Positions 1-7,395 of a DNA stretch of 64,000 bases are shown one piece after another. The notes beneath the pieces are model-generated. The model saw only the letters and a list, made by a program, of their open reading frames with translations, was not told where the DNA came from and did no database searches. Position 1 is the stretch's first letter; the number at the start of each line of letters is the position of its first letter. Source of the stretch: TMP-24 sp046348855. GTDB lineage: Bacteria; Pseudomonadota; Alphaproteobacteria; Rhodobacterales; Rhodobacteraceae. Position numbers and translations under genes: made by a program. Location: assembly GCA_046348855.1 (NCBI GenBank), contig JAXMDK010000012.1:62001-126000 (forward strand), given 5' to 3'.

Positions 1-241
1 GGCGGGCCAGACGCTCCATCTCCTGCACCGCGGCCGGCGGCGCGTCGGTGCGCAGGAAGGCATAGTGGCCCTTGCGGTTCTTGTTGATCTTGTAGGCCAT
101 CGTCTTGACGCCCCAGTATTCGGTGCCGACGACCTTGCCGCCGTTGTCCGAAAGGACGGTCGAGAAATGTTCGATGAGGCCTTCGGCCTGCGCGTTGGAC
201 AGATCCTGACGCGCGATAAGGACATGCTCGTAAAGCGGCAT
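1..241 (-). CDS. rpsF: 30S ribosomal protein S6 (partial, C-terminus outside window)
   Basis: Only the first 80 codons are inside the window; the gene runs off the left edge. The translation begins MPLYEHVLIARQDLSNAQ and continues with VGTEYWGVKTMAYKINKNRK and GHYAFLRTDAPP, the typical S6 core. S6 is a small-subunit protein that binds 16S rRNA together with S18. The usual neighbours rpsR and rplI would lie beyond the edge. A good promoter is visible about 100 bases upstream, leaving a leader of roughly 95 nt that could carry S6:S18 feedback control, although I did not identify a specific binding motif. Confidence 0.95.
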   Translation of the reverse strand, partial: MPLYEHVLIARQDLSNAQAEGLIEHFSTVLSDNGGKVVGTEYWGVKTMAYKINKNRKGHYAFLRTDAPPAAVQEMERLAR

Positions 242-342
242 GGGAACCCTTTTCGTCTCGGGCGGCTTCATTGGCGGGTCTGACCTTCCGCGACCCGTTA
301 TGAGAGGCTTCGCCGGTTGCATGATTGGCGGAAGGATGGGGC

Positions 343-370
343 CTTATACAGATTTGCCGGGGGGATGCAA
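343..370 (-). promoter_or_regulatory. Putative sigma-70 promoter of rpsF
   Basis: On the minus strand a TTGCAT -35 (365-370) is followed after 16 bases by a TATAAG -10 (343-348). It lies about 100 bases upstream of the rpsF start and points into it. This is a consensus match by eye, not a mapped start site. Confidence 0.5.
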
Positions 371-386
371 GTCGCGCCCCGGGGGG

Positions 387-1562
387 CTACTTGCGCACCG
401 CCAGAAGCGAGACATCGACGGTGACCGGGAAGCCCACGGTGGTTTCGTCCTTGAAACTGGCGCCGATGCCGAAGTCGCGGCGGTCGAGCGTGGCCTGGCC
501 GGTCATGGCGGCATGATCGCCAGCGACGGTCAGGCGGAAGGGCAGGGTGACGGGAACGTCGTGGCCATGCAGCGACAGCGTGCCGGTGGCGGCCATCTGG
601 CCGTTGGCCTCGGCGATGGTGGCGCGGAAGATGGCGGCGGGAAAGCGGGTGACGTCGAAGAACTGGGGGCCGACAGCCTGGGCGGTGACCGAGCCGATGG
701 TCAGGTTGGCAAGCGGGATGGTGGCCAGGACCGAGCCGGTGCGGGTCTGGTCGTCGTAGGTGATTTCGGCGGCCCAGCCGGTCAGGGTGCCGGGGATGGC
801 GGTCTGTGCCTGGCGGATGGTGAAGGTCAGGACGCCCTGCGCGACCGTCCAGTTGCCGCCGGTGGCTGCGGCGGGGCTGGTGGTCCGGGTGGGGGGCGGC
901 AGGGTCGCGGCGGTGACGGCAAGGAGCGCGGCCCACAGGCCGAGCGCCACGATCGCCGGCCAATGGGTGGGCCGCGGCGGGGGCGTCGCCGTGGCGGCGG
1001 CGCGGCCCGTCACCATCCGCGCCAGGGTTCCGTCGCGGTCGACCAGCGCGTGTTTCAGCGCGCCGAGGACGTGAAGGGCGAGCGAGGCGTAAAGCAGGTT
1101 GGCCGACATGCCGTGCAGGGCGCGGAACAGCATCGCCAGCACCGGTGATTTCGGCACGAAGGGCAACGACTGGCCGAAGGGCCACAGGATCGGCGCGAAG
1201 CCGTCGGTGGCGGCGTGAAAGAGCCAGCCGGTGACCGGCAGGCCCAACATTGCCGCATAGAGCGACCAGTGGATCGCCTCGGCGGCGAAGGTTTCGAGGC
1301 GGCTTTCGGGGTGCAGGGGCGCGGGTTTCGGCTGCACGACGGCCCACAGGATGCGCAGGAGGGCCGTGACCAGGGCGACAATGCCGAGGGTCTTGTGGAC
1401 CGAATAGAGAAGGCTGACGTGGGCCACTTCGGCGTCCGAGCCGCGCGGCAGGCCCTGCATGTAAAGCGCCAGCGCCACCGCGGCGAGGATCAGCAGCGCC
1501 GTCAGCCAATGCAGGGCGCGGGCGACGGCGCCGTAGCTGGCGGCGGTGTTGGCAAGGGGCAT
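387..1562 (-). CDS. Cytochrome b561 fused to a YceI domain
   Basis: This 391-residue protein has two parts. The N-terminal half is a four-helix cytochrome b561 domain with membrane segments and candidate heme histidines (RALHWLTALL, LYSVHKTLG, LHVLGALKHALVDRDG). The C-terminal half, from about residue 215, is a YceI-like lipocalin-type domain (WTVAQGVLTFTIRQ, TGWAAEITYDDQTRTGS, GTLSLHGHDVPVTLPF, TVGFPVTVDVSLLAV). YceI proteins are periplasmic isoprenoid-binding proteins and b561 domains exchange electrons with quinols, so the fusion may present a quinone-like ligand to the membrane heme; that role is inference. I chose the ATG giving MPLANTAASYG because it sits just before the first b561 helix. 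The longer frame adds an arginine- and proline-rich stretch without domain character. Confidence 0.85.
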   Translation of the reverse strand: MPLANTAASYGAVARALHWLTALLILAAVALALYMQGLPRGSDAEVAHVSLLYSVHKTLGIVALVTALLRILWAVVQPKPAPLHPESRLETFAAEAIHWSLYAAMLGLPVTGWLFHAATDGFAPILWPFGQSLPFVPKSPVLAMLFRALHGMSANLLYASLALHVLGALKHALVDRDGTLARMVTGRAAATATPPPRPTHWPAIVALGLWAALLAVTAATLPPPTRTTSPAAATGGNWTVAQGVLTFTIRQAQTAIPGTLTGWAAEITYDDQTRTGSVLATIPLANLTIGSVTAQAVGPQFFDVTRFPAAIFRATIAEANGQMAATGTLSLHGHDVPVTLPFRLTVAGDHAAMTGQATLDRRDFGIGASFKDETTVGFPVTVDVSLLAVRK

Positions 1563-1644
1563 GGCGGGCTCCGGTCTGGTCGGGGCAGGATAGGCGGCGC
1601 GCGCCGGAAAGCGCAAATGACGATGCCGCGCGCCGGTCAGAGCT

Positions 1645-2064
1645 TCAGCGGGCGCTGTGGGGCAGGCCGAACAGGCGGTCGAAGGCCCAGGTGAAGGCCC
1701 AGGCATAGACGAGGTACAGAAGGATGAGCCCAAGTTCGTAGGCCAGCGCGGTTGCAAGGCCGACCGAGAGGAACCAGGCAGTCAGCGGCAACAGGATGAC
1801 GGTCAGCCCGCCCTCGAACAGCAGGGCATGGATGGCGCGACGCAGGAAGGACCGGCCGCGGGTGGTCTGGCGGGCCTCCCACGCCTCGAAGGCCGAGTTG
1901 AAGATGTAGGACCAGATCAGCGCGATCGCCGCGGCGATGACCGACAGGGCGAAGGTCTGTTCGGCCGGGGCTCCAGAGAAAAGGCGCAGCACCACAGCGC
2001 CGAGGGCGATGCCCAGTGTTTCGAACGCAACGGCATAGATGATCTTGCGAGCGACGGGCGACAT
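1645..2064 (-). CDS. PACE-family multidrug efflux protein (BTP domain)
   Basis: This 139-residue protein has four predicted membrane helices arranged as two bacterial transmembrane pair (BTP) repeats (IIYAVAFETLGIALGAVVL and LLFEGGLTVILLPLTAWFL begin the halves). It belongs to the AceI/PACE family, which exports chlorhexidine-like biocides and short diamines by proton exchange. Glu15 matches the essential membrane glutamate of AceI. Asn and Trp residues at the helix ends (SYIFNSAFEAWE) are also typical. It is divergent from fabD. The start MSPVARKII gives the family length; the longer upstream frame is proline- and arginine-rich and unlikely to be translated. Confidence 0.82.
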   Translation of the reverse strand: MSPVARKIIYAVAFETLGIALGAVVLRLFSGAPAEQTFALSVIAAAIALIWSYIFNSAFEAWEARQTTRGRSFLRRAIHALLFEGGLTVILLPLTAWFLSVGLATALAYELGLILLYLVYAWAFTWAFDRLFGLPHSAR

Positions 2065-2255
2065 GGCGGGCGGGGGGATGGCTTGGGCGCGGAACTTGAC
2101 CTGCCGCGCGACGGGTGAGGCGGGCGAATCCGGGCCTCGGGTCGCGCAAGGATAGCGGCGGGGCGGCGGCGGGCCAAGGGGCGGGGCGCACTGGGTGGTT
2201 GCGTTCTTGGGGGCGCAGCGGCTATGCCCGTGGAAACGCAGGATTGGGGGCAGGG

Positions 2256-3185
2256 ATGGCCAAGGCATTCGTATTTCCGGGGCAGGGCGCGCAGGTCGTG
2301 GGCATGGGCAAGGCCCTGGCAGACGCCTATCCGGCGGCGCGCGCGGTGTTCGACGAGGTCGACGCGGCATTGGGCGAAAAGCTGTCGGCGCTGATCTGGG
2401 AGGGCGATCAGGACACGCTGACCCTGACCCGCAACGCCCAGCCGGCGCTGATGGCGACCTCGATGGCGGCGATGCGGGCGCTGGAAGCCGAGGGGGTGAA
2501 GATCACCGATGCGGCCTTTGTCGCCGGACATTCGCTGGGCGAGTATTCGGCGCTGTGCGCGGCCGGCGCGCTGAGCCTGGCCGACACGGCGCGGCTGTTG
2601 CGGCTGCGCGGCCAGGCGATGCAGGCGGCGGTGCCCGTGGGCGTCGGCGCGATGGCGGCGCTGCTGGGGCTGGATTTCGCCGCCGCCGATGCGGTCGCGA
2701 AAGAGGCGGCGCAGGGCGAGGTCTGTCAGGCAGCCAATGACAACGATCCGGCGCAGGTGGTGGTGTCGGGCCACAAGGCGGCGGTCGAGCGGGCGGTGGA
2801 GATCGCCAAGGCGAAGGGCGCCAAGCGGGCGATCCTTCTGCCGGTCAGCGCGCCCTTCCATTGCGCGCTGATGCAGCCGGCGGCGGATGCGATGGCCGAG
2901 GCGCTGGCCGGGGTCGAGGTGAAGGCGCCGGCAGTGCCGGTGGTGGCGAACGTGCTGGCCAGCGCCAATGGCGATGCCGGCCGCATCCGCGATCTGCTGG
3001 TGCGGCAGGTCACCGGATCGGTGCGCTGGCGGGAATCGGTCGAATGGATGGCCGGGCAGGGCGTCGGCCAGTTCTGGGAGATCGGCGCCGGCAAGGCCCT
3101 GTCGGGGATGATCCGCCGGATCGCCAAGGACGCCGAATGCCGCGCCTTCGGCACGCCCGAGGATGTGGCGGCGGTTCGCGGATGA
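2256..3185 (+). CDS. fabD: Malonyl-CoA:ACP transacylase
   Basis: FabD (309 aa) transfers malonyl from CoA to acyl carrier protein, supplying the extender unit for type II fatty-acid synthesis in the cytoplasm. Visible motifs are FPGQGAQ near the N-terminus, the nucleophile elbow GHSLGE with Ser93, and His202 in PFHCALMQPAA. Family length is about 310 residues. The ATG at 2256 follows GCAGGG. The stop overlaps the next start (ATGA), so translation is coupled to the LysE-type exporter, and fabG and acpP follow in the same direction. Confidence 0.96.
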   Translation: MAKAFVFPGQGAQVVGMGKALADAYPAARAVFDEVDAALGEKLSALIWEGDQDTLTLTRNAQPALMATSMAAMRALEAEGVKITDAAFVAGHSLGEYSALCAAGALSLADTARLLRLRGQAMQAAVPVGVGAMAALLGLDFAAADAVAKEAAQGEVCQAANDNDPAQVVVSGHKAAVERAVEIAKAKGAKRAILLPVSAPFHCALMQPAADAMAEALAGVEVKAPAVPVVANVLASANGDAGRIRDLLVRQVTGSVRWRESVEWMAGQGVGQFWEIGAGKALSGMIRRIAKDAECRAFGTPEDVAAVRG

Positions 3186-3799
3186 TCCTGCCGCTGGAAA
3201 ACTGGCTGACCTTCGTGACCGCCTCGCTGGCGCTTGCCGTGGTGCCGGGGCCGACCGTGACGGTCATCATCGCCAATTCGCTGCGCCACGGCACGCGGGC
3301 GGGGCTGCTGAACGTGCTCGGCACCCAGGCGGGGGTGGCGATCTGGCTGGCGATCGCGACGCTGGGCCTGGCGGCGATGGTCGAGGTGATGGGCGCCTGG
3401 TTTGATCTGTTGCGCTATGCGGGGGCGGCCTATCTGGTTTGGCTGGCGGTGAAGCTGTTCAGCTCGAACGGCGATCTGGCGCCGGCGGCCGAACGTGCCC
3501 GCCCGCGGGGGTCGTTCTTCTTGCAGGGGTTGGTGGTGATCCTGTCCAACCCCAAGATGCTGGTGCTGTTCGGGGCGCTGATCCCGCCGTTCCTGCCGCG
3601 CGACGGCCATCCGGCGGCGGCGACGCTGGTGCTGGGCCTGACCTTCGCGGCGATTGCCTGTGCCACGGACTGTCTTTATGCGCTGGCGGCGGGCAAGGCG
3701 CGGGCGTGGTTTTCGCGGTCGCACATCCGCGGGCTGGAAGTGGTGAGCGGCTGTTTCCTGGCCGCGGGCGGCCTGTGGATGGCGGCAAAGGGACGATAG
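3182..3799 (+). CDS. LysE/RhtB-family amino-acid exporter
   Basis: This 205-residue inner-membrane protein has about six hydrophobic segments and the LysE-family signature near the N-terminus (VVPGPTVTVIIANSLRHGTRAGLLNVLG), plus GAAYLVWLAVKLF and LSNPKMLVLFGALIP further on. The family exports amino acids, homoserine lactones or related metabolites by proton exchange; the substrate cannot be read from sequence. The gene overlaps fabD by four bases and ends nine bases before fabG, so it is embedded in the fatty-acid operon. No functional tie to fatty-acid synthesis is established. Confidence 0.9.
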   Translation: MILPLENWLTFVTASLALAVVPGPTVTVIIANSLRHGTRAGLLNVLGTQAGVAIWLAIATLGLAAMVEVMGAWFDLLRYAGAAYLVWLAVKLFSSNGDLAPAAERARPRGSFFLQGLVVILSNPKMLVLFGALIPPFLPRDGHPAAATLVLGLTFAAIACATDCLYALAAGKARAWFSRSHIRGLEVVSGCFLAAGGLWMAAKGR

Positions 3800-3808
3800 G
3801 AGCAAGCG

Positions 3809-4546
3809 ATGTTCGATCTGACGGGGAAATCGGCGCTGGTGACCGGCGCTTCGGGGGGGATCGGCGGGGCGATCGCGCGCGCGCTGCATCAGGCGGGCGC
3901 GACGGTGGCCCTGTCGGGCACGCGGGAGGGGCCGCTGAACGAACTGGCGGCGGCGCTGGGCGGCAAGGGCCATCTGCTGCCCTGCGACCTGTCGGACCCG
4001 GCCGCCGTCGAGGCTTTGCCCAAGCGGGCCGCCGAGGCGATGGGTGCGGTCGATATTCTGGTCAACAACGCCGGGATCACCCGCGACAACCTGTTCATGC
4101 GCATGTCGGACGAGGAATGGCAGTCTGTCATCGACGTGAACCTGACCTCGACCTTCCGGCTGTGCCGGGGGGTGCTGCGGGGGATGATGAAGGCGCGCTG
4201 GGGGCGGATCGTCAACATCTCGTCGGTGGTGGGCGCGACGGGCAATCCGGGGCAGGGCAACTATGCGGCCTCGAAGGCCGGCATGGTCGGCATGTCGAAA
4301 TCGCTGGCCGCCGAGGTCGCCAGCCGCAACATCACCGTGAACTGTGTGGCGCCGGGCTTCATTACCACGGCGATGACCGACAAGCTGAACGACGAGCAGA
4401 AGGCGCGAATCCTGACGCAGGTGCCGGCCGGACGGATGGGCGAGGCCGATGAAATCGGCGCCGCGGTCCTGTATCTGGCCAGTCCCGAGGCCGGCTATGT
4501 CACTGGCGCGGTGCTGCACGTCAACGGTGGGATGGCCATGATCTGA
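3809..4546 (+). CDS. fabG: 3-oxoacyl-ACP reductase
   Basis: FabG (245 aa) is the NADPH-dependent reductase of the type II fatty-acid elongation cycle and a classical SDR. It shows the Rossmann motif TGASGGIGGAIAR, NNAG at about residue 89, the catalytic Ser in NISSVVG, Tyr152 and Lys156 (NYAASKAG), and the C-terminal VTGAVLHVNGGMAMI. The ATG follows AGGAGC. It is part of fabD-lysE-fabG and is followed by acpP after a 175-base gap with its own promoter candidate. Confidence 0.97.
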   Translation: MFDLTGKSALVTGASGGIGGAIARALHQAGATVALSGTREGPLNELAAALGGKGHLLPCDLSDPAAVEALPKRAAEAMGAVDILVNNAGITRDNLFMRMSDEEWQSVIDVNLTSTFRLCRGVLRGMMKARWGRIVNISSVVGATGNPGQGNYAASKAGMVGMSKSLAAEVASRNITVNCVAPGFITTAMTDKLNDEQKARILTQVPAGRMGEADEIGAAVLYLASPEAGYVTGAVLHVNGGMAMI

Positions 4547-4571
4547 GGACAAGGCGGGGTTGCGAAAGCGT

Positions 4572-4599
4572 TTGCCTCGGGTCAAGACTATGCTATAGG
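4572..4599 (+). promoter_or_regulatory. Putative acpP promoter
   Basis: TTGCCT (4572-4577) and TATAGG (4594-4599) are separated by 16 bases, about 120 bases before the acpP start. A dedicated promoter would fit the very high demand for acyl carrier protein. The assignment is by eye. Confidence 0.45.
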
Positions 4600-4721
4600 C
4601 GGCGCGGACTTGCCGGGGGCGCCGAAGGGCGCCTGCCGCGGCTTCGTTGAGGCGGGGCGGGCCGTGCGGCAAGAGCAGGAAACCAATTGGCGGGGTTCCC
4701 CCGCGGGAAAGAGGAAGTGAC

Positions 4722-4955
4722 ATGAGCGATATCGCTGAGCGCGTGAAGAAGATCGTGGTCGAGCATCTGGGCGTCGAAGCCGACAAGGTGACGGAAAGCG
4801 CCTCGTTCATCGACGATCTGGGTGCGGACAGCCTGGACACGGTCGAGCTGGTGATGGCCTTCGAGGAAGAATTCGGGATCGAGATCCCCGATGACGCCGC
4901 CGAAACCATCCAGACCTTCGGCGACGCGGTGAAGTTCATCAGCTCGGCCGTCTGA
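4722..4955 (+). CDS. acpP: Acyl carrier protein
   Basis: AcpP (77 aa) carries growing acyl chains on a phosphopantetheine arm. The attachment Ser37 lies in the DSL motif of DDLGADSLDTVELVMAFEEEF. The protein is small and acidic, as expected. The ATG at 4722 follows a strong ribosome site (GAGGAAGTG). A clear hairpin terminator follows the gene, closing the fab operon. Confidence 0.98.
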   Translation: MSDIAERVKKIVVEHLGVEADKVTESASFIDDLGADSLDTVELVMAFEEEFGIEIPDDAAETIQTFGDAVKFISSAV

Positions 4956-4979
4956 ACCCTTCGGTCCCTGAAGATTGCG

Positions 4980-5010
4980 AACGGCACCCCTTGGCGGGTG
5001 CCGTTTCGAT
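4980..5010 (+). terminator. Rho-independent terminator after acpP
   Basis: A perfect 10-bp stem AACGGCACCC / GGGTGCCGTT (4980-4989 and 4996-5005) with a six-base loop is followed by TCGATT. It lies between acpP and a convergent gene and could serve both. The T tract is short. Confidence 0.75.
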
Positions 5011-5032
5011 TCCGGGTGGCGGTTGTGGTGGG

Positions 5033-5758
5033 TTAGCCTTCAGGCAGGATCGGTGCGACCTTCATCATGCCATCGGTATAGAAAAGGTCGTATTCGCCGT
5101 TGCGCCCGCGCAGCGCCGGGCCGAGGCCGGTTTCGGTGCTGACCTGGCCAAGCTCGCCGGTGGCGGCGAGGTCGGCGATCAGCGCGTCGCGTTCGCGGTC
5201 GATGTCGGGGTCGATGTGATGGGTGAACTGGCCGGTCAGGTGATTGAGGCCGACCGCGACATCGCGCGTCGCGGCGCCATACCAGAGCGGCGGGCCGGAT
5301 GCCGTCGGAGGGGCCATGCGCCACAGCCGGACATGATGACGCTGGTCGGCGTCACGGGTGATCGGCTTTTCATAGGCGAGGTCCTGCGGGCGGCCTTGGA
5401 AGATCAGGGTGCTGACGGGGGCGTGCGGGTCGGAATTGCCAAAGAGGATGCTGCGGGCAATGCCGAGGCTGGACGAAAGCGTGATCGGATCGGCGCGGAA
5501 CCAGCCGGCGCGGGTCATGATCCGTTCGAGATCGGCCTCGGTGCCGATCAGGCCGATGTTCAACGGGTCGCCCGGCACGCCGATCGGGGTCAGGGCGCGC
5601 AGGGCCGGGGCCTCGGGGCGGTGGGATTCGTAGATGTGCCAGAGGCGCGGCAGGGCGACATAGGCCACCATCGCATAGCCGGCGACCAGCCAGCCGATCA
5701 GGCGCAGGGCGCGGCGCCGGCGGGCGTCGGGGCGGGGTGGCTGGCGGGCTGGGGTCAT
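5033..5758 (-). CDS. LssY C-terminal-domain membrane-anchored protein
   Basis: This 241-residue protein has a basic N-terminus and one membrane anchor (LIGWLVAGYAMVAYVALPRLW), then a domain resembling LssY C-terminal regions: PLNIGLIGTEADLERIMTRAGWFRADPITLSSSLGIARSILFG, then a VRLWR segment and GAATRDVAVG. The domain often occurs at the C-terminus of PAP2-type membrane phosphatases, but no phosphatase motif is present here. Function is unknown. I chose the ATG giving MTPARQPPRPDARRRR. The gene faces acpP and is divergent from a GNAT gene. Confidence 0.7.
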   Translation of the reverse strand: MTPARQPPRPDARRRRALRLIGWLVAGYAMVAYVALPRLWHIYESHRPEAPALRALTPIGVPGDPLNIGLIGTEADLERIMTRAGWFRADPITLSSSLGIARSILFGNSDPHAPVSTLIFQGRPQDLAYEKPITRDADQRHHVRLWRMAPPTASGPPLWYGAATRDVAVGLNHLTGQFTHHIDPDIDRERDALIADLAATGELGQVSTETGLGPALRGRNGEYDLFYTDGMMKVAPILPEG

Positions 5759-5832
5759 CGGCACGGTCAGGCTGGCGCGGGCGGTCGAGGATGAGCTAAG
5801 CCTTGGCGGGCGCGGTTGGCAAGGGGGCGGCG

Positions 5833-6366
5833 ATGGCAGGGGCACCGACACTGAAGACGCCGCGCCTGACGCTGCGCGCGATGGTGCGCGACGATTTCGA
5901 AGCGTTCGCGGCGATGTGGCAGGAGCCGGAAGTGATGCGCTTTACCGGCCCGCCGCGCAGCCGGGGCGACTGCTGGGGGATATTCCTGCGCATTGCCGGC
6001 AGTTGGGTAATCGAAGGCTTCGGCCAATGGGCGGTGACGCGGACCGCCGACGGGGCCTTTCTGGGGCAGGTCGGGTTCTTCCGGGCGATGCGTGGGCTTG
6101 GCCCCGATTTCGATGCCCGCCCCGAGGCCGGCTGGGCCTTGTGCGCCGCCGCCCACGGGCAGGGATACGGGGTCGAGGCGGCGTGGGCGGCGCATGGCTG
6201 GTTCGACGCCCAGCCCTTCGCCGGGCCGACGGTGGCGATGATCGAGGTCGGCCATGACGTGTCATTCCGGGTGGCGGCGGGGCTGGGCTACCGGCCGCTG
6301 CGCGAGGTCGAGGATGCCGGCGACCGGGTGATGCTGCTGGAGCGCCGGGGTGTGGCGGGCGGCTGA
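5833..6366 (+). CDS. GNAT-family N-acetyltransferase (RimJ-like)
   Basis: This protein of about 177 residues begins APTLKTPRLTLRAMVRDDFEAF, the usual N-terminus of RimJ/RimL-type acetyltransferases, and continues with WQEPEVMRFTGPPRS and AAHGQGYGVEAAWAAHGW, the acetyl-CoA-binding loop region. VAAGLGYRPLREVE closes the fold. The acceptor may be a protein N-terminus or a small molecule; it cannot be told from sequence. The ATG at 5833 follows GGGGGCGG; a start at 5803 would add ten residues. Confidence 0.8.
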   Translation: MAGAPTLKTPRLTLRAMVRDDFEAFAAMWQEPEVMRFTGPPRSRGDCWGIFLRIAGSWVIEGFGQWAVTRTADGAFLGQVGFFRAMRGLGPDFDARPEAGWALCAAAHGQGYGVEAAWAAHGWFDAQPFAGPTVAMIEVGHDVSFRVAAGLGYRPLREVEDAGDRVMLLERRGVAGG

Positions 6367-6517
6367 GCGGGGGAGGCGGCGGAGCGCCACCATGCCTGTT
6401 CAGATTGTGCGCACAGGCCCGCGCAAACGGTGTAGGCTGAAACCGTGACCGGCGCCGGCCCCTGGAAGCGGCCGCACCGGGGCAGGGTCGCCCGCGCCGG
6501 CCAGAGGGGAGAACGAC

Positions 6518-7261
6518 ATGATCATTTATCCGACGATCGAACTGAAGGACGGGCACTGCGTCAGCCTGCCCGAGGGCCGGATCAACGAGCCCCTGATCTG
6601 GCATGTGGACCCGGTGGAAAAGGCCAAGGAATTCGCCCATGCCGGGGCCGAATGGATTCATGTGACCGACTTCGATGCGATCGGCGGGCACAGCCGCAAC
6701 CATGACCTGGTCAAGCGGATCATCTACGAGGGCGGGCTGCCGGTGCAGCTGGGCGGCGGCTTCCGCTCGCGCGACCGGATCGAGGAATGGATCGACCTGG
6801 GTGCCGGACGGATCGTGGTGGGCACGCTCGCCGCGCAGAACCCGCACCTGGTCAAGGAGCTGGCCGAACGCCACGCCGACCAGATCGTGCTGGCTGTCGA
6901 TGTCTGGCAGGACCATGTGATGATCGAGGGCTGGAAGACCCGCAGCGCCTTCAGCGCCGAGGGCTATATCCAGAGCTTCGCCGGCACCCCCTTTGCCGCG
7001 ATCATCATCACCGACATCGGCGCCGACATCCGCGAAACCGATGCCTCGGTCAGCCTGGTGTCGCGGCTGGCCGAGCTGGCCAAGGTACCGGTCATCGCCA
7101 GCGGGATCGTGCGCACCACCGACGACATCGCCCGGCTGCGCATCCTGGACAAGGTGTCGGGGGCGATCGTCGGACGGGCGCTGTTCAACAAGACCATCGA
7201 CCTGAAGGAGGCGCTGCGCGAGGCGCGGCCGGGGCACGAAAGGGTGGCGGATTTCATCTGA
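6518..7261 (+). CDS. HisA-like TIM-barrel protein with altered active site
   Basis: This 247-residue protein is clearly a HisA/HisF-type beta/alpha barrel: MIIYPTIELKDGHCVSLPEG, DAIGGHSRNHDLV, QLGGGFRSRDRIEEWIDLGA, GRIVVGTLA and the second half from ILAVDVWQDHV onward. HisA isomerises ProFAR in histidine synthesis using two aspartates at the tops of strands 1 and 5. Here the first is Glu8 (IELKDG instead of IDLKDG), while Asp128 is present. The second phosphate loop reads ASGIV rather than ASGGV, and the SRDGT region is replaced by IGADIRETDAS. No other his gene is nearby. It may be a diverged HisA or a paralog with another substrate. A hairpin terminator follows. Confidence 0.75.
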   Translation: MIIYPTIELKDGHCVSLPEGRINEPLIWHVDPVEKAKEFAHAGAEWIHVTDFDAIGGHSRNHDLVKRIIYEGGLPVQLGGGFRSRDRIEEWIDLGAGRIVVGTLAAQNPHLVKELAERHADQIVLAVDVWQDHVMIEGWKTRSAFSAEGYIQSFAGTPFAAIIITDIGADIRETDASVSLVSRLAELAKVPVIASGIVRTTDDIARLRILDKVSGAIVGRALFNKTIDLKEALREARPGHERVADFI

Positions 7262-7275
7262 GGCGTCTTGTCCTC

Positions 7276-7307
7276 GGCCGGCTTGCGGCAAGACCGGCCT
7301 TCACTTT
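7276..7307 (+). terminator. Rho-independent terminator after the HisA-like gene
   Basis: A stem of GGCCGG-CTTG (7276-7285) pairs with CAAG-A-CCGGCC (7289-7299) around a three-base loop with one bulged A, and is followed by TTCACTTTT. It separates this gene from the following hydrolase gene. Confidence 0.65.
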
Positions 7308-7395
7308 TGCCGGGCAGCGGCGAGCGCGCCGTCTTGCCCTTGGCCCGGAAGTCTGGCCAACCTGACCGTGCCGGTGTGGCAGAGGAGGGCAGGCG

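Noticed and set aside
2726..4987. Open frame of 753 codons on the minus strand across fabD, lysE, fabG and acpP
   Set aside because: It is antisense to four well-supported genes and its translation is rich in Arg, His, Gln and Pro without domains, as expected in high-GC DNA.
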